Below are positions 1 to 11,159 of a stretch of DNA of 64,000 bases, in pieces. The stretch lies in contig OY754475.1 of NCBI GenBank assembly GCA_963575645.1, positions 17,026,509 to 17,090,508 of the forward strand. Reading direction: 5' to 3'. The stretch comes from Xanthostigma xanthostigma (taxonomy: Eukaryota > Arthropoda > Insecta > Raphidioptera > Raphidiidae). Made by a program: the position numbers and the translations under genes. Within the stretch, counting starts at the first letter, position 1; each line of letters begins with the position of its first letter. The notes beneath the pieces are model-generated. The model saw nothing but the letters and a program-made list of their open reading frames with translations. It did no database searches and was not told the DNA's origin.

Positions 1-211
1 GATAGATTATAACGTAAACATGATTGGCATAGCCTGGGACTGTGTTGCTGGGTGATTTCAAGTCAAAAATGTCTATTCAGCATATACCCGGAACGCTATC
101 CTAACTAATAACAACATTCTTGTAATGTTGTTATTAAAATAGCTCTCGCAGGTAGTCGATTCTGCAGCGCATTGTGCTATATATAAGAGAAATCAAAAAT
201 TAACTGTTGTG

Positions 212-281
212 GGCACTGTAGAGTAATGTAACTCAGCCAACGCGAAATTGGTTGTTTCGGGTTCAAGTCCTGACAGTGACA
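212..281 (+). repeat. tRNA-like segment (possible SINE head)
   Basis: CACTGT near the start can pair with ACAGTG near the end, and GGTTCAAGTCC at about 260-270 matches a pol III B box. The middle is too irregular for a functional cloverleaf. A decayed tRNA or the head of a tRNA-derived SINE is the likeliest reading, but the evidence is thin. Confidence 0.25.
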
Positions 282-477
282 TTTAAAATTTTTCTTATAT
301 ATAAAGCCTTCTAAAATATTATGACGATAAAATCGTTTAATATTATGCTTTCACTAATTCAGTGAAAAAATATGCTGTAGTTGGAATTTAATCGTAATGA
401 TTATCATTAGCCATTGTAAAAATAATACAGTAAATAAAAATCTTTCTCTCGGTTTATTAGGTATAAACATGCTGTAC

Positions 478-636
478 ATGCACCTTTGAATTTGAATTTG
501 TAGTTATAAGGTTATATAAGTTATATAGGGTTATATATTGTCGTATATGAAAATGTAGGTAATTTTATTGCGAAAACGATGGTATTTGGTTGCCTCATCA
601 AAAACTGGCACAAGTTAGGGTTGACAAGACTTTAAG
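478..636 (+). repeat. Left arm of a 3.7-kb inverted-repeat pair
   Basis: This stretch is repeated in reverse complement at 4021-4165. Shared runs include GATGGTATTTGGTTGCCTCA and the ACTGGCACAA region. The two arms could be the long terminal inverted repeats of one large element holding everything from 637 to 4020, or two opposite copies of one repeat. The outer edges do not show a clear target duplication. Confidence 0.6.
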
Positions 637-660
637 AAATTAATATTTAAAAATTTGACA

Positions 661-1289
661 TCTATACTAATATATAAATCTGAAGAGTTTGTTTGTTTGT
701 TTGAACGCGCTAATCTCAGAAACTACTGGTACGAAATGAAAAAAAAAATTTTGTTGAATAGCCCATTTATCGAGGAAGGCCATAGGCTAACTAAATATTG
801 CAATATTAGCGCGCCAAGTATACAAGTCCGGATAGCTTAATCGGTAGAGCGTAAGATTCTTAATGCCAGGGTCTAGGGTTCAAGCCCCACGTCGGCAAAT
901 ATACTTTTATTTTATTTTTTTTATTTTCTACATTGCTTTCTTCTAAGGCTTACATTTCAATTTTTTAAAATTTTATTACTACCTAATTAAAATTAAATAA
1001 ATCTAATTAATAGCTCATTTGAAAACTGTTACAACTATAGGCACCTATATAAAAATAATTTTCCTAGAATGTTTTCAATTAAATATTTATTATATTAAAA
1101 GAAATTTATTACTTAAAAAAGGTATAAATACTGCTTTTTAACGACAAAAACATTTGAACGGTAACACCGATCATTCTGAAGTTTGGACACAACATTCATC
1201 TCGGTAAACTAAGATAGATGGGCGTACTCATGTCCATTCCTACCCCATTCGTTCTTTTGCACCCGGGTGAAACCGGGCGGGACCGCTAG
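661..1289 (+). mobile_element. Helitron-like non-autonomous element
   Basis: The segment begins TCTATACTAATATA directly after an A (660) and ends with CTAG directly before a T (1290). It has GC-rich short self-complementary sequence (ACCCGGGT) about 25 bases before the end. A 5' TC, a 3' CTRR, a subterminal hairpin and insertion between A and T are the Helitron hallmarks. No Rep/helicase frame is present. A tRNA-like segment lies inside at 826-897. I recall very similar 5' ends from lepidopteran repeats, but could not search. Confidence 0.55.
826..897 (+). repeat. tRNA-Lys(CUU)-like sequence
   Basis: A box (TAGCTTAATCGGTAGAGC), a seven-base loop TTCTTAA with a CTT anticodon and a B box (GGTTCAAGCCC) are all in place. 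The acceptor and anticodon stems pair poorly, so it is a pseudo-tRNA or the head of a tRNA-derived SINE rather than a working tRNA gene. It lies inside the Helitron-like element. Confidence 0.5.
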
Positions 1290-2393
1290 TAATATCATAA
1301 AGTTCTTTAGCAGTATATTTAATTAAGCCCAATGTACACGAAAGATATTGTCTTACGGTTTGTTTTTAAAAACCTTTGAACCGTTAGACGTACAGTTTTT
1401 GAGTTATTGGATATTAAAAATGCAGTTTTTAATATACGGTAAAATATGAGATAATATCCAATTTTTAAGTTTTAGTTATTAGCAACGTCAAAAAAATTAT
1501 TTAATAACAACAAAATAAATAAAAAACTTTTCGTGTAATCTGGTTTTCATGTTGATATAATTCAAATCTAGAAAATATAGATTTTGAGAGTTGTTAAGAA
1601 AATTTTTAATTAATATTTCTCCAAAACTGCAAGGTAAAGTTTAGTTTTTTTAATTTTTACGTTATCTAAAAAAGTCAAACTTTCGAATAAGTAGGTATTC
1701 AGTTTTTTTTTAATTTTTCTATAGCCAATTTGGTTTAATTTTATTTTTATATACACGTCCGGTCAGTCTTCTCATTTATCATTGTGTTAAAAATCTCATT
1801 ATTAATAATTAATTACTTGAAAACTAGACGGCTAATGCTTTTAAAAAAAGACAGTTGAATGTATGAGATACCTATCCATAATTAACATATTAAAATTTCA
1901 GCGAAGTACGTGGTGGGGATAGTCAATATGATCGTAGTGCCCGTGGTGACAAAATTGTGAAACAATTATGGATAGCTATGTCAAAGTTTTTTTGACATTT
2001 GATTGAATATTATAATATTTTTTAAATGGGTCACAAAAGCTGTTATTTAATAAACTAAAAATAATAGAAAAAATAGTACATATCAACTTAAGACTTTTCC
2101 AAAATCAACCTGGAACTTAGAACAAAGAAATAACCTGTAAAAAGAGTAGGTAAGTAACTTAACCTATATGTTCATATGATAGTACCTACTGATAATTTTA
2201 TTTTCGGAGTAGTTTTAATGTCGTAATACCTATCTATTTTTTTAATTTTAGTGTTGATGGATCCCTAAAACGTCATGAGTCCATGACACATAATGTTTTA
2301 TGTAGTGCACACTGAACTGGATGAAAAAAATCTGATAAGCAAGCAAGCTCAAGCTACATTACGTCTTATAATATTCCCTTCAATATTATATAG
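1290..2393. other. Gap without a recognised gene
   Basis: AT-rich sequence with homopolymer runs. The one exon-like patch is at about 1903-1996: an AG acceptor after a T-rich run, followed by roughly 30 open codons ending in TGA. It has no recognisable domain and no partner exon, so it is not called. Confidence 0.5.
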
Positions 2394-3157
2394 CAGAGGT
2401 GGGGAACCTGCGGCCTCGAGGCCGCATGCGGCCTCCGCAAAGTTCTTGTGCGGCCCTTTGCCACCTAGTACAAAATGGTAGAGATCGTTTCAAACAACTA
2501 TTGTACATCAACGCCATAACAGTTGCGCGGAAAATCCCGCCAAAGACAGTCATATTTTAACATGACGTCAGAATACTAGTCTAGTTTCAGATCTCCCATT
2601 TTGATTTAGGGGAAGATAGTATCATCAAATCCCTTTTTAACGCTAAAAAGGATCCCATAGAAATCTGGAAAAATGCTGTTGAATATCCATGCCTTCGAGA
2701 ACATGCTCGCCGTTTACTTTCCTGCTTCGGAAGTACCTACTGTTGCGAGACAACATTTTCTCTCATGTCAAAAATAAAAACAAATTTAAGAACGCAAATT
2801 ACAGATGCACATTTAGAGGATCAATTAAAGCTGTGTGTTACGAAGCTTGATCCAAATATACAATTACTGTCAAACAAAAAACAAAGCCAAATAAGTCACT
2901 AACTTAGTGAATAAAAAAATATTTTTTATTGTATTTTTTTATAATATTTTTATATTATTTTATATGTATATTATATTTAAAATTTTGTAGTATTATATTT
3001 TATTTTTTCTATATAATGCAATAAATTGTTAAATCTATAGAAAAACTATAATAATTTCACAAAAGTCACTTTCTTAGGTCAATCAGCTTATGCGTCCTCT
3101 CTTATTGCTGCCTAATTTAAATGTGGCCTCTAATGGTAAAAAGGTTCCCCACCTCTG
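2394..3157 (+). mobile_element. hAT element, internally deleted
   Basis: Terminal inverted repeats CAGAGGTGGGGAACCT / AGGTTCCCCACCTCTG bound a 764-bp segment flanked by the perfect 8-bp direct repeat TTATATAG (2386-2393 and 3158-3165). That repeat fits the hAT target preference nTnnnnAn. Only the C-terminal part of a transposase remains inside, so the copy cannot move itself. It lies within the interval bounded by the inverted repeat arms at 478-636 and 4021-4165. Confidence 0.9.
2612..2902 (+). pseudogene. hAT transposase C-terminal dimerisation fragment
   Basis: An uninterrupted 96-codon frame ends in TAA at 2902. It contains the block GSTYCCETTFSLMSKIKTNL, which corresponds to the hAT C-terminal dimerisation region, in which a Ser/Thr-rich turn precedes (E/T)xxFS and a KxxxR helix. 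It resembles GTF2IRD2/EPM2AIP1-type hAT transposases as I remember them. The N-terminal BED finger and the catalytic core are absent, and there is no start codon. Confidence 0.8.
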
Positions 3158-4514
3158 TTATATAGTGTAAAGAACGTTGACGAATCGTAGATTCCACTAC
3201 GATATAAGTAATAGATATGAATAATAGACTTTTTTGTAAATTTCAAATCAGTTTTTCATTTCTATAATTTATATGTATTAATTCTATTTTTAAAAATGGA
3301 GTATATGTAGTTACATGTAAATTATAAACATTTATTTACTAATAAAATAAATATAATAATTTTCTTAAACTTAATCAAATAAGTATTTTTTAAGAATTTT
3401 TAATTATTAGAGTAATTAAAAATATGTTTTCCTGTTAGACTGCCATTTTTTTATTTCAGAATAGACAAAAAGGACACACACTTTGAGGTTGGAAAGTAAT
3501 TTCATTTGACAGATCAGAAGCAGGTTCAAATTATTATTACGCTCATATATTGCTGAAAATTGAAAAAAAAAATCATTTTTTTTATAATTATTATGCACGT
3601 ACAATGAACATACGAACATTTTAGTTATTTGTTATCTCAAAATAGTTTTCTAAACAAGACTAAATACTTCAAATCTAGAACTTACTTTTGTTACATTACA
3701 GCGTTATTCACACATACATTGTATTCTAAATTACAGGAATATTATCTTTGAATACTTTTAATATGTAATTTTAATATTTTTGTGCACTTTTGCTTTTCCC
3801 ATAAATATCAAAAATGAAAGGTCCATAATAATTACTTCAGTTGGTTGGCGCTGGCATCGCGCACATAGCAAATAGGTACATTGCTCTATCGGGTGTATAA
3901 CATAAATACATTTTCATTATTATAATAGTAGGTACATAACAATTAATACTAATAATAAACTTTAACTTATACACAGAGCATCTCTCTGTTGCAGCACACT
4001 CTCTTCTACAATATTGCCGAACTTTAAGTCTTGTCAATCCTAATTTGTGCCAGTTTTTGCTGAGGCAACCAAATACCATCGTGTCAATAATAAAATTACC
4101 TACACTTTCATATATGACAATATAGAAAACCCTATAACTACAAAATACTAATTCTAAGGTGCATGTTTACGCCTGTCAACCTGGTTTTATGCCAGTAATC
4201 AAAATGGCAACCAAACTTTGGCATTTTATATACATATTTTACTTTCGATTGGTAATAAATTTATCTGAAAACTCACTAACTACATTTCAGAAATAAAAAA
4301 ATTATCAACTTTAATTTATTATTAAAAATATCAATTGTTCTTTATTATTACATTATATTATCAAATTCCAAATTTCATTAGAAAACCCGATGGGTGAAGA
4401 TTGAGCCTAATCGGGGTCTTAGACCAGAACCAACCCTGAATCGTTACTCTACCTAGAGAAACTCTAACCTACCCTGGGAGTTTATGGTCAGTCAAAATTA
4501 TTTACTTCTATTAT
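3158..4514. other. Spacer upstream of the first ZAD gene
   Basis: AT-rich sequence without a credible coding frame. It contains the right arm of the long inverted repeat (4021-4165). The last 20 bases before the first ZAD gene's ATG are conserved in all three near-identical ZAD genes. Confidence 0.6.
4021..4165 (-). repeat. Right arm of the 3.7-kb inverted-repeat pair
   Basis: Reverse complement of 478-636 with scattered substitutions and small indels. The arms are diverged, so the structure is old compared with the hAT element between them. Confidence 0.6.
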
Positions 4515-4534
4515 ATCTTTGATTTGGTGTCAGA

Positions 4535-4684
4535 ATGAAAGAAATATCGATAATTGGATCTGGCTTAACTACAATGTGTCGATTGTGCTTATCAACTGGC
4601 ATTACACTGTTAGATATGTTTACGTATTCATCCAAAATGAGGAATAGAGTGTCAGGTGTAGTCATGAAACGTGCTGCTGTTCAA
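4535..4684 (+). CDS. ZAD zinc-finger gene 1, exon 1
   Basis: Fifty codons from ATG to a CAA|GTAAGT donor. They encode the first half of a ZAD, with the CRLCL metal-ligand pair at residues 15-19 and the hydrophobic stretch leading to AAVQ. The exon joins in phase 0 to 5286, giving [19 protein letters not shown], which restores a complete four-cysteine ZAD. The 20 bases before the ATG (4515-4534) are identical before the other two copies at 21837 and 50217, suggesting a shared 5' leader or promoter edge. The open frame beyond 4684 is intron. Confidence 0.9.
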
Positions 4685-5285
4685 GTAAGTTACATTATGT
4701 TCAGAGAATTCTGGCAGAACAGATAATTTTTATATGAAATAGCATTTTAGTATCTAAATAAATGATTTGTTTCGTTTTTTTATATATTTTTAAATCGTAA
4801 CCTGGGCAAGCAACCTATAGTATGTGTAACGAGTGTGAACGATGTAAAATTGTTAATAGGTATGATCTTTTATTTTATAAAATAATCATGGATAAAACTA
4901 AAAAACAAATTTACTCTGCTGTAAATAAGTAGAAAATGTACGAGAAGACACGTGTCAAATAACAACTTAAATACAGTATTCATTATTAATCATGTTGTTT
5001 TATTGCAAAATTATAGTATGACAGTTTGAATTATGCTATCATAAAAGTATATTTAAAAATTAAATTTGATCCTGAAACGTGTTGTTCTGTTATATTTATT
5101 TTACATTGTTTCAAATTAGACACAAAAAGATGTAACCATTTTTTTCTTATTCCTACCGTACCACTAACGTATGAGGTATTTTACTATAAAAAAATTGTTT
5201 ATATGATTTGAAAATATAAATTTTATATTGTAAAGTAATATACTTAAATAATTTGAAAATAATCCAAATTACTCTCGATTGCCAG

Positions 5286-7160
5286 ATAACTAGAGGTGAT
5301 GGGATGCCGAATTTCATCTGCGAATCATGTTACAATAAACTGCAAAAAACTCACCAGTTTCTAACGCAAATAGAAAATTCTGATAGAGCACTGCGACGCT
5401 ATTTCCAGCAATTATACACATCAGACAGTCCAATCAAAACTGAATGTTCTGTTCAGCCTTCTGAAAAGCATTTAATCTCTGACACTAATAAAGATATAGT
5501 GAAATGTGAATCTTTAGAGCTCCGTGATGGGTTTGATATGGATCTTAGTTGGAAAGTGACTGAACCCGCCAATTCAATTCAAGAAAATAAAAATTACGAA
5601 GAAATTTCTTTAAAATCCGAAATCAAATTCGAACAGACGGATGATAATTTATCAATTTTAGTAGAGTCAATTGACCACACAGATCTTGGTTGGAAAGACA
5701 GAGAACCCGCCGATTTCATTCAAGAAAATAAAAAAGACGAAGAAATTTTTTTAAAATCCGAAATCAAATTCGAACAGACGGATGACAATTTATCAATTTT
5801 AGTAGAGTCAGTAAACCACACAAATCTTGGTTGGAAAGAGAGAGAACCCGCCGACATCATTCAAGAAAATAAGAAACACGAAGAAAAGTCTTTAAAATCC
5901 GAAATCAAATTCGAAAAGATGGATGATAATTTATTAATTCTAACAGAACCAGTTGATGACACGGTAAGCGCTTCATCTAACGGCGATGGAAATGATATTA
6001 GCTGCGAAGATACGAAAATTAATATTGGATGCGCATCGGAGATTTCGTGTTTAAGTTCTGCGAATGTAACTGAAAATTTTAGTAAGTGTGATAACAAAAA
6101 AAGAAAAAAAAACATTTCTATTTATCGTCAGAAGCACAAAAAAGCAAATGAATTAAAATCGTATCACTGCGACTTTTGCAGCAAGTGTTTCTCCAACCGT
6201 TCGGCTTTAAATTATCATAAGCGAAAACATACTGGCAAGCAACCTTATCAGTGTGACATTTGTAATAAGTGTTTCACTCGGTCGTACGATTTAAATAAAC
6301 ACAAGCGTATACACACTGGTGAGAGGCCTTATCAGTGTGATCTTTGTAATAAGTGTTTCTCTCAGTCGTCCAGTTTCAATATTCACAAGCGTATGCACAC
6401 TGGTGAGAAACCATATCAGTGTGATCTTTGTAATAAGTGTTTCTCTTATTCTTCCAATTTCAATAGTCACAAGCGTATACACACTGGTGAGAAACCCTAT
6501 CAGTGTGATCTTTGTAATAAGTGTTTCACTCAGTCGTCCTATTTAAATAAACACAAGCGTATACACACTGGTGAGAGACCTTATCAGTGTGATCTTTGTA
6601 ATAAGTGTTTCTCTCGGTCTTCCAGTTTCAATATTCACAAGCGTATGCACACTGGTGAGAAACCATATCAGTGTGATCTTTGTAATAAGTGTTTCTCTCA
6701 TTCTTCCAGTTTCAATAGTCACAAGCGTATACACACTGGTGAGAAACCCTATCAGTGTGATCTTTGTAATAAGTGTTTCACTCAGTCGTCCTATTTAAAT
6801 AAACACAAGCGTATACACACTGGTGAGAGACCTTATCAGTGTGATCTTTGTAATAAGTGTTTCTCTCATTCTTCCAGTTTCAATAGTCACAAGCGTATAC
6901 ACACTGGTGAGAAACCCTATCAGTGTGATCTTTGTAAGAAGTGTTTCTCAGACGTAGGTAATTTAAATAAACACAAGCGAACACATACTGGTGAGAAACC
7001 CTATCAATGTGATCTTTGTAAAATGCGTTTCATTCAGCCATCCGATTTAAATAAACACAAACGTATACATACTAGTGAAAAACCTTATCAATGTGACCTT
7101 TGTAATAAGTGTTTCTCTCTGTCGTCCAAATTAAATGACCATAAACTGGCACACTCGTGA
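5286..7160 (+). CDS. ZAD zinc-finger gene 1, exon 2 (12 C2H2 fingers)
   Basis: Exon 2 starts after a TTGCCAG acceptor and encodes 624 residues; with exon 1 the protein has 674. In order: the second ZAD half with the C-E-S-C pair, where ZADs typically mediate dimerisation; a linker with three tandem copies of a roughly 46-residue acidic repeat, each with [13 protein letters not shown] psi-K-x-E sites; a basic stretch; then 12 C2H2 fingers joined by TGEKPY linkers. Fingers 3-5 and 6-8 are a three-finger unit duplicated at DNA level (252 bp). The protein is presumably a nuclear DNA-binding regulator; its target is unknown. The upstream TTG at 5253 lies in the intron and is not a start. Confidence 0.92.
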   Translation: MTRGDGMPNFICESCYNKLQKTHQFLTQIENSDRALRRYFQQLYTSDSPIKTECSVQPSEKHLISDTNKDIVKCESLELRDGFDMDLSWKVTEPANSIQENKNYEEISLKSEIKFEQTDDNLSILVESIDHTDLGWKDREPADFIQENKKDEEIFLKSEIKFEQTDDNLSILVESVNHTNLGWKEREPADIIQENKKHEEKSLKSEIKFEKMDDNLLILTEPVDDTVSASSNGDGNDISCEDTKINIGCASEISCLSSANVTENFSKCDNKKRKKNISIYRQKHKKANELKSYHCDFCSKCFSNRSALNYHKRKHTGKQPYQCDICNKCFTRSYDLNKHKRIHTGERPYQCDLCNKCFSQSSSFNIHKRMHTGEKPYQCDLCNKCFSYSSNFNSHKRIHTGEKPYQCDLCNKCFTQSSYLNKHKRIHTGERPYQCDLCNKCFSRSSSFNIHKRMHTGEKPYQCDLCNKCFSHSSSFNSHKRIHTGEKPYQCDLCNKCFTQSSYLNKHKRIHTGERPYQCDLCNKCFSHSSSFNSHKRIHTGEKPYQCDLCKKCFSDVGNLNKHKRTHTGEKPYQCDLCKMRFIQPSDLNKHKRIHTSEKPYQCDLCNKCFSLSSKLNDHKLAHS

Positions 7161-7282
7161 GATTAATAAAAACACGCACGACTCACAGGCTAACCTGACA
7201 ATAATTAGAGTATTTGCAATTGTTAACAGTAGGTACTAATAATTTGTGATGTAACATATTTGAACTGCTTATGTATGTGAAG

Positions 7283-7288
7283 AATAAA
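7283..7288 (+). terminator. Poly(A) signal of ZAD gene 1
   Basis: AATAAA lies 123 bases past the stop in a 3' UTR conserved in ZAD genes 2 and 3 and in the finger pseudogene at 15522. Homology with the 3' flanks of genes 2 and 3 ends at GATACGTTTAAT (about 7365). Confidence 0.75.
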
Positions 7289-7365
7289 GTGACTTTAGAG
7301 CGAACAGAACGGTTCATAATTTACAACAGTTATAGGGAGAAAAACCGTATAAACAGATACGTTTA

Positions 7366-8063
7366 ATCTCAAAACAAAAATTCAATTTAATCTAGACCGC
7401 AGAACCTCTTTTAAGGCGTTATTTTTGACAATGGTCATGTATCAAGTAATAATAGTTGAAAATGTTGCGCATATAGACTATTACGTCACCTAAACTGACA
7501 GACTAACTTTACTTTTACGTGACGTCACCAAAACTGGCACGTCAATTTGAAACATTTTTAGTATCAAGAGTACTCGAGCATGTGCAGTGTAGCACGCTTC
7601 TTGTTTATATTATGACGGTTCCATGGTTTCTCTATTACAAGCCCCCAGTTCCCAGGTTCTAATCTGAGAACTGGTAGAATCATTTAACAGTCAGAGAACC
7701 CAGAAAATTACTTCCATTCGCAAGAAAATAATAGGTAATATTTTTTATTTTGAGAATAAATCGATTAACATGTTTGGACAACTGCCGTTGCCATTGTAAA
7801 GTTAAAAAAAAATGTATATATTTGTGTCCAGATCGGTCTATTCTACTTGTGAAGGGGTGGGAGATGTCTGGCTGTGAAATTTAGAACTACCTTAGAACTT
7901 ACCTGTTTTTTCTTAATTTAAATTATGGCTGAAAATTATAGTTGATCAAACAAACTAATCAGAAATCGTTACTTTTTGTCTTAAATCTTACTCTAGCGTT
8001 AGTATTTTTAGCCAAAATTAAATTTTCTTATTGTTACCGGGGAGCATAATAAATTATCTCATC
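7366..8063. other. Spacer, copy A (pairs with 29917-30607)
   Basis: Non-coding sequence shared with copy B at high identity. No gene is visible. It ends at the 8-bp target site ATCTCATC (8056-8063) of the LINE insertion. Confidence 0.65.
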
Positions 8064-9218
8064 TTTTTTTTGTTTTTTTTTTTCGGAAAATCTTTTAAAG
8101 ACACCATAATGGTAGTGTGGGATTCCCACCCACTAAAAACCACCTACCTAATCACCACCATTCCGGAACTGCGTGAGGCATAACGTTAGAATGGCCGCTG
8201 TCAATATGTATAATCATTCCATATGTATTACTTTCTCATCATTCTCCTTCCTTATTATAATATTTTTTATCATTTCTTTCGTTATGTCCCACGCTTGTCT
8301 TCGTTCCGTGATTGTTTTCATTAAATTTTCGACTTTTAGTGTTATTCCCATCTGTACATTGGCTTTCTGCCTCTCCTGTTCCCACCTTGGGCAGTAAAAG
8401 ATAGTGTGTTCGGCTGTGTCTGCTTCTCCGCAATACATACATTCATCCGTTTCTGATTTCCCAATTTTAGTAGTGTAGCTCTTAAAGCTTCCATGCCCAC
8501 TTAATATTTGTGTCATGTAATAGTCCACGTTCCGATGTTTGCATCTCAACCACGTACGTACATCAGGGTTTAATCTTTTGGTCCACTGACCCACCAGTTC
8601 GTTTTCTTCCCATAAGTTTTGCCATTCCTGGATAATATCCTCTCTCACACTCTTTTTAACTTCTATTAAATGCCCGTCCTCCATCTGATAAAGCATATTT
8701 CTTTCTTGAACTAGCAGCTCTATGGGTATAACTCCCGCTATCACCTGTGCTGCTTTTGCGGACACTGTTCTGTAGGCACTAACCACTCTTAACAACACCT
8801 TCCTTTGCACTCTTTCTAACAGCTCTCTGTATTTTTTCCACCTGAGTACGGTGTGCCATATGGGGGGCTCCATATAGTAAAACCGAGTGAACTACTCCGG
8901 ATATCAACTGTCTCTTAATGCTCTTGGGGCTCCAATGTTTGGCATTATCCTAGCTAACGCCGATGCTCGAATCTCAGCCTTTGTAGTAACCCACTTGACG
9001 TGTTCCCTAAATGTACATTTGTCATCAATCATTACCCCTAGGTATCGTGCCGTGCTTCCTGGTACAATGATAGTTTCCCTTATCTTAAAACGTATTTCTT
9101 TTTTTCTTTTCCTGGGTCCTTTCATAATGATTGCCTCTGTTTTCTCTGGGGCTAGTTCCAGATAATGATTGGATATCATTAGCGATTCATTTACTCTAAA
9201 GACGAGCTCATCCTCCTC
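8064..9218 (-). mobile_element. 5'-truncated non-LTR retrotransposon (LINE)
   Basis: A minus-strand LINE fragment whose poly(A) tail appears as a T-run at 8064-8082. It is flanked by ATCTCATC at 8056-8063 and 9219-9226. Copy B of the duplication (about 30600-30612) keeps the uninterrupted site ATCTAATC, so the element arrived after the duplication. Only the 3' end of ORF2 is present, as expected from incomplete reverse transcription. Confidence 0.92.
8214..9179 (-). pseudogene. LINE ORF2 C-terminal fragment, frameshifted
   Basis: Two minus-strand frames continue each other. 9179-8904 has the end of a reverse transcriptase (LELAPEKTEAIIM and ARYLGVMIDDKCTFREHV are typical). 8873-8214 has the post-RT region ending in a C-x2-C-x8-H-x4-C knuckle (CMYCGEADTAEHTIFYC). 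The frame breaks between them near 8880-8905. The sequence resembles R1/jockey-group LINEs, as far as memory allows. The polymerase active site and endonuclease are missing. Confidence 0.85.
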
Positions 9219-9226
9219 ATCTCATC

Positions 9227-10440
9227 TACTGTCAGTGAAAAATGCGAAACGTGCAATATTTTCATTAACTTCCCAGTACATTGGGTAGTTATTGTAATGG
9301 GTACGAAAATCCAAATAGAAAATTTGAACAAATTTTCATTTCAAGGTCCACTACACTATTTTTAACTACTTTCAAAAATACGTCTTTCTCTCTCTGTGCG
9401 TGTGTATGTATGAAAGACGATATCTCGGGAATAAAAAATCGTATCGACTATGTTAAGGTGTCATAATAATATACGCTAGGAAAGTATCTTTGACATGCGA
9501 TCTTTGCGCCATCTCGTGTTTGATTTTTTAAAATCTGGTTCCTCAAAACTTACAAACCCATGGAAATCAGCGTTATTTTTAATTATAAAAAAATATTTAC
9601 GCACAATGTCAGTAAAAAACTACATAAATGATATTATACATTTTTTATTTCAAAATTTTTTAAATCTTATTTTTGTTAATAAAATAACAATTATGTTTTT
9701 TCCTCTCTAATTCATAAGAAAATCCATGAAAACGGTGGAATTGTAATTCTGGATGTATACTTGGTGCATCTTAACAATCAACAACACAGCACTTCCGATT
9801 TAATAGCTTTTTACCCATTTTATTCAACAATTTATTAATCCTTATTAAATGCACGTATAACATATGACACTAAGGTTTTGGCTGAACCAGAATTAAAAAA
9901 AAAAAAAAAAAAAAACGAGAGGGCGCAAATGTCGTTTGTCAAAAGATACTTTCCTAGCGTTATAAGTCATGTTAAACAAATTATTTTTTTGGAAATCGGC
10001 CTGGTCGTTTTTTTTTACCCAAAAAGACTCCAAAAAAGTAGATTGTACACAATGTCTCGCAAATTACATTTTATATCGACTTCGCCAATCGAGGCGTTTA
10101 ACGTCATTTTGATAGAAATTTTATCATAATCGGCCCACCTGTTTTTTTGTTTTTTTTGTTTAAAAATACTGCAGAAAAGTGGACTCTACACAAAATCTCT
10201 TGATTAAAAAAATATATCGACTTTGTTATGGTGTCACTCGAACTATTAACGCCAATATGATCCAAAAGAAATTATACGATATAAACACTTTTAGGGTCCT
10301 CGGGCCCAAAATCTAATTTTGCCATTTGATAGACAGCAAAAAGTTATTAGAAAAAACATTTTAACAGTTTTTGACCGGCTTACTCGATAAGAAATATTAA
10401 GCCGTTCCGGGACTTTTGAAACAACCGGTATAAAAAAAAA
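9227..10440. other. Spacer, copy A (pairs with 30607-31845)
   Basis: Non-coding, rich in homopolymers, with a long A-run near 9895-9914 in both copies. It contains diverged repeats of a unit around the phrase TCGACTT...CGTCATTTTGATAGAAATT. Small open frames here differ between the copies and are not genes. Confidence 0.6.
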
Positions 10441-11006
10441 TTGGTTGTCTGTAAAGTCGGTTTACGGACGATAGTTTTACGTGATAACGTATTCCGTAAT
10501 ACATAACCTAAATTTATATAATAATTATAATAATTCGAATCTATGATATTGCATCTTTTGCTTCAAATTTAGGTTAATTTTATTTATTAAAATTACTCAC
10601 CACCTATAATATAATTTTTTTTAACTTTCTTTCTTTCGTACTTATTTTAAGTCTCAAAGATTAACTGTCATAATATTTTGAGAACAATTGTTTCATTGTT
10701 TATATAAAATTCCAAAACCTACTTACAATATTTAAGTATTTTCATACGTCAAAAAATTGATTTTTATAATGATAAAATTTGTATGAAAACTATTTTTTCG
10801 AGAGATGAGACCTAGCTAAAACGATTTTTTGCCCCCCAAAATCCCTTTTCAGTAAATTTCATCCAAATCGTTAGGGCCGTTTTCGAGAAAAGCACGCACA
10901 GGGTCAGGCGGAACGTTAGGAACGTTACACTTTTTCGTGCATGCAGCCGGTGTTTTATCAATTTATAAGATTGGTGGTTCATCAATTTATAAGACGTTAT
11001 CACGTC
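10441..11006 (+). mobile_element. A-tract MITE, copy 1
   Basis: The element runs from TTGGTTGTCTGTAAAGTCGG to CGTTATCACGTC, with subterminal inverted ACGTGATAACG motifs. It lies in an A-run: 9 A on the left, 4 A on the right. Copy B (about 31846-31855) has the empty site with only A5. It is a full-length member of a family with four other copies in this window. Confidence 0.85.
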
Positions 11007-11159
11007 AAAATATTAAGAATTTTAATTAAATATACGGATATAATATTACTGTCCGTTTTAAACAGAAGAATTAAGAAAACTGCAAATACTTGTGTATGGG
11101 ACGCCAGACCAGAAAAAGTTAAATGGTTTGTTGAAAAAAGTATTATAGGTAAATTATTT

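Larger units (their letters stand above)
1..660. other. Non-genic left edge with repeat remnants
   Basis: No coding frame is convincing here. The stretch holds a tRNA-like segment near 212-281 and, from 478, one arm of a long inverted repeat whose partner is at 4021-4165. The rest is AT-rich without recognisable structure. Confidence 0.6.

Noticed and set aside
826..897. Functional tRNA-Lys gene
   Set aside because: Internal promoter boxes and anticodon loop are present, but the acceptor and anticodon stems do not pair.
5253..5285. Extension of the gene 1 exon-2 frame upstream to a TTG
   Set aside because: It lies before the TTGCCAG acceptor, and the spliced join to exon 1 completes the ZAD. 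Gene 2 has a frame-breaking extra base here.
5861..6115. 84-codon antisense frame in the linker of gene 1, repeated in genes 2 and 3
   Set aside because: It is preserved only because the sense coding sequence is preserved; it starts inside the linker and has no motif.
6291..6798. Several open frames on both strands across the finger array of gene 1 (also at 24113-24368)
   Set aside because: They are frame shadows of the repeated 84-base finger unit; their spacing is exactly the finger period.
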